Shown here piece by piece: positions 25,870-33,753 of a stretch of DNA of 64,000 nt. The first letter of the stretch is position 1; each line of letters opens with the position of its first letter. The notes beneath the pieces are model-generated. The model saw nothing but the letters and a program-made list of their open reading frames with translations, searched no databases and was not told the origin of the DNA. Made by a program: the position numbers and the translations under genes. Source of the stretch: Spartobacteria bacterium (GTDB lineage: Bacteria; Verrucomicrobiota; Verrucomicrobiia; Chthoniobacterales; UBA10450); assembly GCA_003134785.1 (NCBI GenBank), contig PLCN01000021.1, forward strand, positions 62,001 to 126,000. Direction: 5' to 3'.

Positions 25870-26157
25870 ATGCCCAACCCGCAGCTGGAGCAGTTCATGC
25901 ACGCGCTGGCGTGGAGGGCGGTGCCCGTCATCGTCCTTGCCGGAGGCGGCGCAATCGTGTTACGCGAATTGCTGCGCCGGATCGGGCGCCGAGCCACCCG
26001 GACTGTTCGTGCACCGCGAACGGACCGGGGAAGGCCTCATTGCCCGTCGTGCAACCGCAAAATGGTGAAGCGAACGGTGCGTCGCGGCGCGCGCGCTGGT
26101 GCTGAGTTTTGGGGTTGCAGTGGCTATCCGGACTGTAGCGATACACGGGGGATCTGA
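25870..26157 (+). CDS. membrane-anchored protein with topoisomerase-type zinc finger
   Basis: The protein has 95 residues. A hydrophobic segment ('WRAVPVIVLAGGGAIVLREL') is followed by a C-terminal zinc-ribbon of the topoisomerase I C4 type: 'CPSCNRKM' and 'FWGCSGYPDC'. Small proteins with one transmembrane helix and this finger are common, and their function is unknown; nucleic acid binding at the membrane is a possibility. The start at 25870 is taken because upstream residues are arginine-rich repeat sequence. Confidence 0.65.
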   Translation: MPNPQLEQFMHALAWRAVPVIVLAGGGAIVLRELLRRIGRRATRTVRAPRTDRGRPHCPSCNRKMVKRTVRRGARAGAEFWGCSGYPDCSDTRGI

Positions 26158-26167
26158 ATGGGTGAGA

Positions 26168-26202
26168 AGCAACGTCCAACGCTCAACGTCCAACGTCCAA
26201 CG
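26168..26202. repeat. CAACGTC heptamer repeat
   Basis: Five successive heptamers of the type CAACGTC / CAACGCT form a clean tandem run (acgtccaacgctcaacgtcc onward). The same block recurs at 28376-28400, 28465-28497 and 29236-29265. Confidence 0.75.
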
Positions 26203-26247
26203 AAAAGGGAGCGAAGGCCGGGTATTGGCTCAATTTGATTTCGTCTT

Positions 26248-26416
26248 CTGAAAATAGCCCAGCGTTTTAACGCTGGGCTTCCATGGTGATGGAGTCCAAA
26301 GCCCCTTTAGGGACGGCAGACCCGGTTCTCTTCCCTGGCGCTCCTGTCGTCCCTAAAGGGACTCAATGTCTTGATTATGCGATTTTCCCAGCGTTAAAAC
26401 GCTGGGCTATTTTCAG
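26248..26416. repeat. 169-bp element with perfect 30-bp inverted repeats
   Basis: The arms at 26248-26277 and 26387-26416 are perfect complements over 30 bp. Each arm itself contains the near-palindrome CCCAGCGTTTTAACGCTGGG. A nested inverted pair, cctttagggacg and cgtccctaaagg, lies inside. The core is short and non-coding. The shape is that of a MITE or BIME; no direct target duplication is evident. The rest of 26158-26567 holds no recognisable gene. Confidence 0.85.
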
Positions 26417-26567
26417 CGAACACGGACGCAAATACGACCATATCTCTCCAAGGGTTTTGAAACTGAGCCACTACCGAAGCCGGTAAAGCCGGGATGTCGG
26501 CGGTGACACACCGCCGCTACAGGCGACGAAAGCGTGCGCGAGCAGGGTGATGTTGTATAAATAGGGT

Positions 26568-26774
26568 GTGAGCACAAAGGAAGTTCTCCTGCAGGTGGCA
26601 GAGAAGCTTCCGCCCGACGCAACTCTGGTGGACGCTATCTACGAGCTTGAGTTCCGTCAGGCCGTCGAGGAAGGATTGGTTCCGCTGGATAGGGGCGAAC
26701 GCATCTCATTGGAAGAAGCTCGCAAACGGATCCCCCAATGGACTTCAAGGTCTTCCTCTCCTCCGACGCCTTAA
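26568..26774 (+). CDS. antitoxin-like protein of a ParE module
   Basis: The protein has 68 residues starting at GTG (read as Met) with 'STKEVLLQVAEKLPPDATLV' and 'DAIYELEFRQAVEEGL'. This is the pattern of small antitoxins that precede RelE/ParE toxins. It overlaps the next frame by 37 nt, as such pairs often do. Since the toxin is truncated, the module is probably inactive; the antitoxin itself looks intact. Confidence 0.65.
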   Translation: MSTKEVLLQVAEKLPPDATLVDAIYELEFRQAVEEGLVPLDRGERISLEEARKRIPQWTSRSSSPPTP

Positions 26775-26881
26775 CCGATTTGGAGCGGATCGTCGCTTAC
26801 GTCGCGCGCTTCTGGCACGGCCCCGATGTTTCCCCGAACTCATCGCAATTTGCGATGAGTTGGCCATTCCTTCCGTTTTGA
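26738..26881 (+). pseudogene. truncated RelE/ParE-family toxin
   Basis: The frame reads MDFKVFLSSDALTDLERIV then 'AYVARFW', the start of a RelE/ParE toxin. After about 27 residues the sequence runs into an inverted repeat (actcatcgcaatttgcgatg) and stops at residue 47. The conserved C-terminal basic residues are lost. A copy of the GGCGGTGACACACCGCC-type repeat follows at 26929-26950. It looks like a repeat insertion or deletion that killed the toxin. Confidence 0.65.
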
Positions 26882-27136
26882 CATCGCAGTTTGCGATTTC
26901 AAAGTCTCGAACTCGGCTCGCTGGTCGGCGGTGACACACCGCCGCTACAGACGTCCTCGCACTGGCTCGCCGATTGCGGCGTGGCCTGGTATCGAGCGGT
27001 AATCTTGCCGGCGGGGGGAACCGAATGGGTGCGCTAGCACGAACTGTAGTCGTTAGGCGATCAACGCCCCACGCGGGGCAGAAAGCGCTCCGGCGTTTGA
27101 ATAGATCGCGCTCGTTTACGACCAAAGCACATCAAC

Positions 27137-28234
27137 ATGAAAAAATTCACCAACTTACTGATCGTCTGTTCGCTGGCACTGGTTGGAGCCGTGATGGCTC
27201 AACAGCCACAACCGGAGGAGACACCAAGCAAAAAGCAGGGCCCTGAAAAAAAGCATCCGGCGGAAGTGAAGCCCGGACCGACGCATGCGCCGAAGCCTGA
27301 GGCCACGGCCGTGAAAGAGCCGGCGGCGACCCACACGCCGGCTGTGCCAAAGCAGGAGAAGAAGGCTTCCGGTGAAGAACCGGCCGCCGGCACGACGCCT
27401 CCCGCGAAGAAGCAGCAGCCGCCGCAGCGCACCAAAGAGAAGACGCCGGCCGCCAACGCGACGGCTTCGCCGAGTGCTACTCCGGCAGCACCCAAGACGA
27501 CGACTGCTACTCCGCCAGCAGCTAAGACGACGACTGCTACTCCCGCAGCAGCCAAGACGACTGCCACTCCGCCAGCAGCTAAGACGACGACTGCTACTCC
27601 CGCAGCAGCCAAGGCGACCGCTACCCCGGCAGCGACGGCATCGGTCAGCGCGGCTCCGTCCGTTTCGCCAACCAGCCAGACAAAGCCGCAGGTTAATCCA
27701 GCCGCAGCCAAGAAGCCGGATCCGCAGCAGGTGCAGCAGATCAAGACGCAGCACCAGAACTTTCACGCGCAGCCAAAGCCGGATAAGGTTCCGGCGGTCA
27801 CGTTCAGCGCGAGCTATCGGGTCCAGGGAAGCGAGCACTGGCAGGGGCCGCAATATGAAGTCTATCGCTCCTACCATCCGGAACGGCACGATCAGGGTTG
27901 GTATCGCTCGCATTACAATCGGGTGGAGCTAATCGGTGGCGGTTACTACTACTGGAACAACGGCTACTGGTATCCGGCGTGGGGCTACAGTCCTGCCGCC
28001 GAGTATTATGCTTACGATGCCCCGATCTATGTCGGTCAGAAGGCGGAGCCGCCGGACAAGGTGATCGCGGACGTGCAGGCCGTGCTCCAGGAGATGGGCT
28101 ACTACAAGGGTGACGTGGATGGATTGCTCGGGCCGTTGACCCGGGAGGCGCTTACCGCCTATCAGGCCGACCAAGGGCTCGTCGCGACACAGGTGATCGA
28201 CGAACCGACGCTCGACTCGCTCGGGATGGGATAA
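27137..28234 (+). CDS. secreted peptidoglycan-binding protein with Ala/Pro/Thr-rich linker
   Basis: The protein has 365 residues. A signal peptide (MKKFTNLLIVCSLALVGAVMAQ) leads to a long Lys/Pro/Ala/Thr-rich region containing tandem 'AAKTTTATP' repeats (nt about 27480-27630). A Tyr/Trp-rich block follows ('GGGYYYWNNGYWYPAWGY'). The C-terminal 60 residues form a PG_binding_1 domain ('VQAVLQEMGYYKGDVDGLLG'). It probably sits in the periplasm with the linker spanning or extending along the wall. A paralogue with a different linker is at 32887-33753. A terminator follows. Confidence 0.8.
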   Translation: MKKFTNLLIVCSLALVGAVMAQQPQPEETPSKKQGPEKKHPAEVKPGPTHAPKPEATAVKEPAATHTPAVPKQEKKASGEEPAAGTTPPAKKQQPPQRTKEKTPAANATASPSATPAAPKTTTATPPAAKTTTATPAAAKTTATPPAAKTTTATPAAAKATATPAATASVSAAPSVSPTSQTKPQVNPAAAKKPDPQQVQQIKTQHQNFHAQPKPDKVPAVTFSASYRVQGSEHWQGPQYEVYRSYHPERHDQGWYRSHYNRVELIGGGYYYWNNGYWYPAWGYSPAAEYYAYDAPIYVGQKAEPPDKVIADVQAVLQEMGYYKGDVDGLLGPLTREALTAYQADQGLVATQVIDEPTLDSLGMG

Positions 28235-28256
28235 GGCTGGCCAAACTTTCGACGAG

Positions 28257-28296
28257 AAGCCGCCGGAGCGAACAATGCCTCGGCGGCTTTCTCTTT
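28257..28296 (+). terminator. rho-independent terminator
   Basis: A 9-bp stem AAGCCGCCG / CGGCGGCTT with a 15-nt loop is followed by TCTCTTTT. It lies 23 nt after the peptidoglycan-binding gene. Confidence 0.75.
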
Positions 28297-28367
28297 TAGG
28301 CGGGAGGAATTAAAGTGAACGCCGGGAAACCGAAAGACTAACGTCTAACGCCTAGTTGAAGAAGGGA

Positions 28368-28500
28368 GGCAACGTAAACGTCCAACGTCCAACGTCCAAC
28401 GGGGGAAGAGAGCGAAGGATGGAAGCTAACGCGGAGGGGACGAGGATTGAAGGCAGACAAGGCAAACGTCCAACGCTCAACGTCCAACGTCCAACGGCGA
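28368..28500. repeat. CAACGTC heptamer repeats, two blocks
   Basis: Two blocks (about 28376-28400 and 28465-28497) each hold several tandem heptamers CAACGTC, CAACGCT, CAACGTC. The sequence between them is purine-rich and has no gene. Confidence 0.7.
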
Positions 28501-28577
28501 GCGGGGAGGGAGATCGGCGAATGGAGCAGAACGGGCGAAGGTTTGACGGCACGGTCTGCAAGGAGCATTCTGCGGAG

Positions 28578-28771
28578 ATGAGCGCGCAAGAAATCATCGA
28601 GTAAATTAAGGCTCTTTCCGCGAAGGAACGAGCGCAGGTTGCGAAGTTCGTCGTGGAAAATGATGATTCCTGGATTCCCGAATCCTTCAAGCAAGGGATG
28701 GCCGACGCTGAAGCGGGACGGCTGGTGGACTTGGACACTGCACTCAACGAACCGTATGCCGGTGATCAATG
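28578..28771 (+). pseudogene. antitoxin of a RelE-type pair, nonsense mutation
   Basis: From ATG at 28578 the frame reads MSAQEIIE, then TAA at 28602, then continues without further stops as 'IKALSAKERAQVAKFVVEND' and 'LDTALNEPYAGDQ' to a TGA overlapping the next gene's ATG (ATGA). The pattern is that of small antitoxins upstream of RelE toxins. One base change (for example CAA or GAA to TAA) explains the stop. It is inactive as read unless translation restarts downstream. Confidence 0.7.
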
Positions 28772-29073
28772 AAGTATCGCTTCAACGCCTCTCGCGCGTT
28801 CTGGCGAAATTTCGGTAAGCTCTCGATCAAACAGCAGCAGAGCACTCGAACGCGTTTGAAAGCCCGGCCGCTCCTTCACCCGCGTTACGGCGATATTTTC
28901 AAGGAGAACCCGTTCGACGCTCGTCTGCATCTCACAAGATTCACAAGCTGTCCGCGCGTTATGGACAGACGATCTACTCGACTGAGATCGAAGCTGATTT
29001 GCGCGCTGTGTTCTACGTTGAAGGCGACCTGATCGTGACGGTGGATATCGGTTCGCACAGCATCTACCGTTGA
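28769..29073 (+). pseudogene. RelE-family toxin, frameshifted
   Basis: The frame starts MKYRFNASRAFWRNFGKLSI and runs to 'KENPFDARLHL' at about 28935. The downstream half continues in another frame as 'KIHKLSARYGQTIYSTEIEA' and 'VFYVEGDLIVTVDIGSHSIYR', with stop at 29071-29073. Together they form a complete small RelE-type toxin. The lesion lies at about 28934-28945. With the stop in its antitoxin, both halves of this module are disabled. Confidence 0.7.
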
Positions 29074-29510
29074 TGTTAAAGCGGCCGGAAATAATGTGGC
29101 ACGAAATCGACTGATCTGATCGCATCTCAAGCGCTCAGTGAAAAGCTAGATCCAGAGTTCCGAGATCAGATATTAGAGAGCCCGCAGGTGCGAACGCCTA
29201 ACGACGGGGGAAGAGGGCGACGGAGGAGCAGGGAAACGTCCAACGCTCAACGTTCAACGTTCAACGGTGGAGAAGAAGTCGAGGGAAGGTAGGGGCGAGG
29301 ACAGAGGATTGAAGGCAGACAAGGCAAACGTCCAACTCCGAAAGCTTTGACTCGTGTGCCCCCCCACTCGGTCGTTTGACTTGCCCATCTATGTCGCACC
29401 GCTTCCCGCGGGCTCCATTCGCGAGCAGGCGTTCAACGTCCAATTGGAAAGGGAACCGAACGCCTAACGTCTAAGGCCTAACGTTTAACGCGAAGGGAAT
29501 CGGAAAGCGA
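29074..29510. other. gene-free repeat-rich stretch
   Basis: It contains heptamer repeats (29236-29265, 29324-29338, 29432), a segment 'tgcccatctatgtcgc' shared with 21268-21280, and a short segment (about 29115-29140) similar to the 3' end of the NERD gene. It appears to be a patchwork of fragments with no intact gene. Confidence 0.55.
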
Positions 29511-29945
29511 TTAGACGGAGAAGCGGGAGCGAATTTCGGCTGGGACACGGGTGGGCTTTCCAGTCTCGGGATTAATCGGAACCCAGAGCGTGCGAGCTTG
29601 CGCCTGTAAGGTGCAATCGCTTTTGCGCCGTATCTCGGTGAAACGCTCGAAGGTAATTCGCGTGGCTTCGCCCACCCAGGTGCGGAGCACGATTTCGTCC
29701 CCGAGACAGGCGGGCATCTTGTAATCGATCTCGTGGCGCAAGACGACCCAACCGATCGCATCGCGCATGGTCGCCGGCGCGGTCGCGTCCCAGTGCTCGG
29801 TCGCGACCTCCTGAACCCAGCGGAGGTAGACGGTGTTATTGACGTGGTTCTGCTGGTCGATATCCGCCCGCTGAACGGTGACGATGATCTCGAACGGAGG
29901 AGACGCGGGCTTGGTCACGAGAGACGCTACGGCAAAGCGACGCAA
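29511..29945 (-). CDS. acyl-CoA thioesterase of the hotdog (4HBT) family
   Basis: The protein has up to 144 residues. 'QRADIDQQNHVNNTVYLRWV' is the 4HBT signature, with the catalytic acid in 'ADIDQQNHVNN'. 'DYKMPACLGDEIVLRTWVGE' and 'CTLQAQARTLWVPINPETGK' complete a hotdog fold. It hydrolyses acyl-CoA thioesters in the cytoplasm; the chain preference is not readable. The start is uncertain: TTG at 29945 or GTG at 29918, which trims nine residues. Confidence 0.85.
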   Translation of the reverse strand: MRRFAVASLVTKPASPPFEIIVTVQRADIDQQNHVNNTVYLRWVQEVATEHWDATAPATMRDAIGWVVLRHEIDYKMPACLGDEIVLRTWVGEATRITFERFTEIRRKSDCTLQAQARTLWVPINPETGKPTRVPAEIRSRFSV

Positions 29946-30106
29946 GTGACGAGCGAGGAAGGCGGAGAGAGGCAGACAGGGAAACGTCCAATTGGGAAAG
30001 AAGAGAAAGGCAGCCTTAGCCTAGGCGGGATGCCACGGACGACTGGGAAAATTACCTTTACTGCGCGGGTAAAGTTTTTTATACGCGGCGCCGGAGTTAC
30101 TAATTT

Positions 30107-30982
30107 ATGGAAAGCTCAAAAGCATTTTTGCAGAGGAAGAATCGATGGCGGATTGCCTCCTCGATCGCGGTCGTGGTGTCGGTCCCAGCAATAATCTGGA
30201 GTTCGGTCGTGCTCGCCCACCTCGCCCACAGTGGGAGCAAAGGCGCGGTCCTTTTGTTCCCGCTCTTAACGTTCACCGTTGCGGTTCTCGCGCTCATAAT
30301 AGGCGGAGGCATGCTTTATACGGTGCAATCCCAGATTAATTCCTACGGCAAGATCACGAGCAGCGACCATCCAGTGTTGCTGCGTTGGCAATGCACGGGT
30401 GACGAGGCCAGCCGGTTCATTGCCGCGGAAGCGATCCGGTTGCGGGTTTCGCGCATGGCAACGCTCTATTTTATTCTCGCCCTCATCGCCGCCGGTATCA
30501 TGATTGCATACATCCAGCGGGAGCATTTTGAGTGGGGAGCGTTCTTCATAGGGTATGGGATCCTCGGCGGCTTTCTCACTTTCCTTTACATTACCTGGCG
30601 GGCATCGAACACGGCCGAATTGCGAGCGGCGAAAACAAGGGCGACTTCTGAAGTAGTCATCGACGCCGAAGGACTCCTGACAGGCACCGATGTTTTTAAA
30701 TGGCGTAGTCTCGGCTGGGGACTAGAGGAGGCTACCTGCGAGAGCGGTCAGCCGGACGTTTTAAACCTGGTGTTTCTAGCGGGAACGCTGCCGGGGAGCG
30801 CTACGGTTGGCATGCTGAGGACCGCGGCTTATGCAGCGGGGGCGGCGAGCTCACCAGGAGGGTCCACCCAAACACACGTTAATGTTCGAATCCCGGTGAC
30901 GGCGAGCAAAGCCGATGACGTTCGCCATCTGCTTTCCACCACGATTGCCCGGCACTTACTTACGCCGCCAGTCATTCCATAA
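30107..30982 (+). CDS. membrane protein of unknown function
   Basis: The protein has 291 residues with four hydrophobic segments: 'IASSIAVVVSVPAIIWSSVV', 'LLFPLLTFTVAVLALIIGGG', 'MATLYFILALIAAGIMIAYI' and 'GAFFIGYGILGGFLTFLYIT'. A soluble C-terminal part of about 120 residues follows with 'SEVVIDAEGLLTGTDVFKWR', the arrangement of YcxB-like proteins. I cannot assign a substrate or role. It stands alone on the plus strand. Confidence 0.65.
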   Translation: MESSKAFLQRKNRWRIASSIAVVVSVPAIIWSSVVLAHLAHSGSKGAVLLFPLLTFTVAVLALIIGGGMLYTVQSQINSYGKITSSDHPVLLRWQCTGDEASRFIAAEAIRLRVSRMATLYFILALIAAGIMIAYIQREHFEWGAFFIGYGILGGFLTFLYITWRASNTAELRAAKTRATSEVVIDAEGLLTGTDVFKWRSLGWGLEEATCESGQPDVLNLVFLAGTLPGSATVGMLRTAAYAAGAASSPGGSTQTHVNVRIPVTASKADDVRHLLSTTIARHLLTPPVIP

Positions 30983-31054
30983 ACGCGCGAAGGACATCCG
31001 CGCCGTTCTCAACGTCCAATGGAAGAGGAGGCGAAGGACCGGCAAAGAATTCCC

Positions 31055-31086
31055 TTGACCCTGGAACGGGTTACACACCGTAACCT
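31055..31086 (+). promoter_or_regulatory. MerR-type promoter with 20-bp spacer
   Basis: TTGACC at 31055-31060 and TAACCT at 31081-31086 are separated by 20 bp, longer than the usual 17 and typical of promoters distorted by MerR-family activators. The spacer CTGGAACGGGTTACACACCG would hold the operator. The predicted transcript starts at or next to the ATG at 31093, so the mRNA may be leaderless. Confidence 0.6.
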
Positions 31087-31092
31087 GCGAGC

Positions 31093-31599
31093 ATGGATGA
31101 GAAAGCGCGCACGAAAGCGTTAACCGCGGGGGAGCTGGCGAGCGCCGTGGGTGTGAGCACCGACACGCTGCGTCACTATGAACGCAAAGGCGTGATCAGC
31201 CGCGCGCAACGCAGCGCGAATGGATATCGGCAATATCTCCCCGCGACGTTGGATCGGGTTCGCCTGGTCCGACGCGCTTTGGCCATCGGCTTCACCTTGG
31301 ATGAGCTGGCCGCAATTTTGAACCTGCGAGATCGGGGCGGGATGCCTTGCCGGGAAGTGCGCCGTCTGGCCGGGGAGAAGCTGGCCAGCACGGAGGAACG
31401 CCTGCGGGAGTTAGTAGCACTGCGCGATCAACTCCGGGCCACGCTCCAGGAATGGGACGCGCGTCTCGCCAAGACATCGAAAGGAAAGCGGGCCGCGCTC
31501 CTCGATGCCTTGCCCCCACGATCGCCGGCCGGAAGTCGCGCCGGGTCCAAATTTTCTACGAACGACAACCGCAAAAAGAAAAAGGAAAAACTGAAATGA
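31093..31599 (+). CDS. MerR-family transcriptional regulator
   Basis: The protein has 168 residues. The HTH 'TAGELASAVGVSTDTLRHYE' and wing 'RAQRSANGYRQYL' are classic MerR, followed by the dimerisation helix and 'GMPCREVRRLAGEKLASTEE', in which a single cysteine is in the effector-loop region. The C-terminal tail is lysine-rich and poorly conserved. Metal or thiol sensing is plausible but only one cysteine is present. It overlaps the next gene by ATGA and is probably autoregulated through the promoter just upstream. Confidence 0.85.
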   Translation: MDEKARTKALTAGELASAVGVSTDTLRHYERKGVISRAQRSANGYRQYLPATLDRVRLVRRALAIGFTLDELAAILNLRDRGGMPCREVRRLAGEKLASTEERLRELVALRDQLRATLQEWDARLAKTSKGKRAALLDALPPRSPAGSRAGSKFSTNDNRKKKKEKLK

Positions 31600-32129
31600 A
31601 AAATCACACAACGATCGCACTGGCAATAACACTAATGACCGCGCCGGCGCTCCGGGCCGAGGATGCGCCGCACGAGAAATCATCCATGGCTGATTGCCCG
31701 ATGATGAAGGAACACACAACCGCGGTTAACGAACGTGGGGACAAGGCGATGGGATTTTCGCATGAGAAGACGACGCATCATTTCCGCCTGCTGATTGACG
31801 GCGGCGCGATAGAAGTCACGGCGAATGACACCGCCGATACATTGAGCCGCGAGCAAATTCGTGGACATCTCGGGCATATCGCGAAACTTTTTGCCGAAGG
31901 GAATTTCGCCATTCCGATGCTGGTGCACGCGCAGAAGCCGCCGGGGAGCGAGGTGATGCAAAAATCCCACGGTCAAATCCAATACAAATATGAGGAGATG
32001 CCGGCAGGCGGTCGTGTGCGGATTACGACGAAGAACTTGAAGGCGTTAAGAGCGGTGCATGAGTTCTTGCGCTTCCAAATCAAGGACCATCAAACAGGGG
32101 ATCTAATCGAGGTGGAGAAAGCGCCTTGA
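31596..32129 (+). CDS. secreted protein coupled to a MerR regulator
   Basis: The protein has 177 residues. A signal peptide (MKNHTTIALAITLMTAPALRA) is followed by a histidine/methionine-containing stretch ('HEKSSMADCPMMKEHTTAV') that could bind a soft metal. A compact domain then reads 'HHFRLLIDGGAIEVTANDTA' and 'LRAVHEFLRFQIKDHQTGD'. The ATG overlaps the MerR stop (ATGA) and has an AAGGA Shine-Dalgarno. Coupling to a MerR regulator and the His/Met segment suggest periplasmic metal handling; this is inference. Confidence 0.75.
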   Translation: MKNHTTIALAITLMTAPALRAEDAPHEKSSMADCPMMKEHTTAVNERGDKAMGFSHEKTTHHFRLLIDGGAIEVTANDTADTLSREQIRGHLGHIAKLFAEGNFAIPMLVHAQKPPGSEVMQKSHGQIQYKYEEMPAGGRVRITTKNLKALRAVHEFLRFQIKDHQTGDLIEVEKAP

Positions 32130-32403
32130 AGTGAATCGGCGCGCGGCGCTGAGTTATCCCGCCGGCGCTGAGCCGCCTTTGCGGTAGCTACGGCGAGCCA
32201 GGAGCCACTCCGACAGCGTTCGCGCGCAGGCGGCGTGGCATGCAATTGTTAGTCATCGAGGGCAGAAGACGGAGATCATCTGTCAGAAGTCAGTCATGAG
32301 TGGGAGGAGTTTAGTGAGCACGCAGGCGGTTCTTCGCCGGAACGTGGGCGCGCGAGGATGCGGAGCGCGCGCGATGCGCGCCCCGCACAAGAACGAAACG
32401 CCG
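32130..32403. other. intergenic stretch without a gene
   Basis: It contains a gcgcgcgatgcgcgc-type self-complementary word near 32368 and GC-rich sequence of repeat character. Nothing else is recognised. Confidence 0.35.
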
Positions 32404-32634
32404 TTACCGGCCGGCGGCGATGCCGGCTTCGACTTCGGCGATCGCGCGGTTGACCAACTCCACGGCGCGCTCGCGATGCCCGCCTTTGTTCCGCTCCGCA
32501 TTCTGCAGGGCGGTGCGTGCGTCACGCAAATGCGCCAGCGCATTTCTCATCCGCGGCTGATCCGCGCGAACCGATTGAAGACCCATGGCCGCGATCGCGG
32601 TCACGAGCACCAGGCTTGTTTTCAATGTTTTCAT
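32404..32634 (-). CDS. small secreted helical protein
   Basis: The protein has 76 residues. The signal peptide (MKTLKTSLVLVTAIAAMGLQ, then 'SVRA') is followed by a short helical domain: 'MRNALAHLRDARTALQNAER', 'ERAVELVNRAIAEVEAGIAA'. It is likely a periplasmic helical hairpin of unknown role. The ATG at 32634 is chosen for the signal peptide; upstream sequence is arginine-rich and looks non-coding. Confidence 0.75.
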   Translation of the reverse strand: MKTLKTSLVLVTAIAAMGLQSVRADQPRMRNALAHLRDARTALQNAERNKGGHRERAVELVNRAIAEVEAGIAAGR

Positions 32635-32825
32635 GTTTCCGTCTAACGAGATCACGGCTGGCCTGTCAAGAAGCGTCATCCTCTTTCGCGGGCTACTCTG
32701 AAAGCGTTCGCGAGCAGGCGGCAGGAGGCGTTGAGTTATTGGACGCGTGGGCAAAACGTCGACGGTCATCCTCCTTCGCCAGACCACGGCCGAGAAGCTA
32801 GAGCGCCGCAACAGGTTTGCTTAAA

Positions 32826-32861
32826 ACAGAAAAGCCGCCACGCATCTCATCGTGGCGGCTT
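32826..32861 (-). terminator. rho-independent terminator (minus strand)
   Basis: An 11-bp perfect stem AAGCCGCCACG / CGTGGCGGCTT with an 8-nt loop is followed on the minus strand by TTCTGTTTT. It lies downstream of the peptidoglycan-binding gene ending at 32887. Confidence 0.8.
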
Positions 32862-32886
32862 CCTGTTCGTCGAAATCTGTTTGAGT

Positions 32887-33753
32887 CTAACCTGCCAGGC
32901 CAAGTGCGGCTAACGTCGGCTCATCGATCGCGGCGGTCGCCTCAAGACCCTGGGCGCTTTGGTAAGAGGCCAGCGCCTCCTGGGTCATGGGGCCGAGCAA
33001 GCCGTCCACTTCCCCCTTGTAGTAACCCTGCTCCTGCAAGGCGGATTGCACATCGGCAATGACCTGATCGAGCGGTGTGGCGTTTGGGCCCGAATAAATA
33101 GGACCATCGTATGGATAATAGGCCGCGGAGTTATCATAACCCCAGGCCGGATACCAATATCCACCATCCCAGTAGTAATATCCGCCGCCGATCAGGACGA
33201 TGCGATTGTGGTGCGAGTGCCACCAACCCTGGTCGTGCCATTGGGGATGATACGATTTGAAGACCTGGTAATGAGGGCCCTTCCAATTGTTGGCCCCATG
33301 AATGTGGAAGTTCTTATTGAACTGGACGCTGGCAACCGTCGACTTCGGTTGGGAGTGGAAGTTCTGATGCTGAGGATGAAAGGTCTTCGCTAGTTTCTGG
33401 TTCGACTGGACCTTGTTCGATTGGACCGCTGGCAGCGTGTTCGTTTTGTTCGTCTGAACCGCATGCAACTTGTCTGACTTGTTCGACTGGACTGCGGGCA
33501 ACGTGTTGACATGCTGCTTCGGCGCGTGGTTGTCGTGGATCTTCGCAGTGTCGTGAATGATGGGGCCTTTGTGCTGCGTGTGGACGTTCTGCACAGGGGT
33601 TTTCGTCACGACGTGCTGTTGTCTTGGGGCGAAATTCTGCTTCACCACCGGTTTTCTTTGCACCGGCTTTTTCTTCGGGTCTACCTGTTCCGCCCGGACG
33701 CTGACTGCGAGCGTAAGGGAACAGCCTATCAATAATGTGATGAATTTTATCAT
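32887..33753 (-). CDS. secreted peptidoglycan-binding protein, paralogue
   Basis: The protein has 288 residues. A signal peptide (MIKFITLLIGCSLTLAVSVR) with a GAGGAG Shine-Dalgarno precedes a Gln/Asn/Lys/Thr-rich linker with 'LPAVQSNKSDKLHAVQTNKT' repeats. The same Tyr/Trp block ('GGGYYYWDGGYWYPAWGYD') and a C-terminal PG_binding_1 domain ('VQSALQEQGYYKGEVDGLLG') follow. It shares both ends with the protein at 27137-28234 but has a different linker. Probably wall-associated in the periplasm. Confidence 0.8.
   Translation of the reverse strand: MIKFITLLIGCSLTLAVSVRAEQVDPKKKPVQRKPVVKQNFAPRQQHVVTKTPVQNVHTQHKGPIIHDTAKIHDNHAPKQHVNTLPAVQSNKSDKLHAVQTNKTNTLPAVQSNKVQSNQKLAKTFHPQHQNFHSQPKSTVASVQFNKNFHIHGANNWKGPHYQVFKSYHPQWHDQGWWHSHHNRIVLIGGGYYYWDGGYWYPAWGYDNSAAYYPYDGPIYSGPNATPLDQVIADVQSALQEQGYYKGEVDGLLGPMTQEALASYQSAQGLEATAAIDEPTLAALGLAG

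Noticed and set aside
27155-27913. Minus-strand genes opposite the Ala/Pro/Thr linker
   Set aside because: Low-complexity Arg/Ser or Ala/Val translations are the complement of the real secreted protein's repeats.
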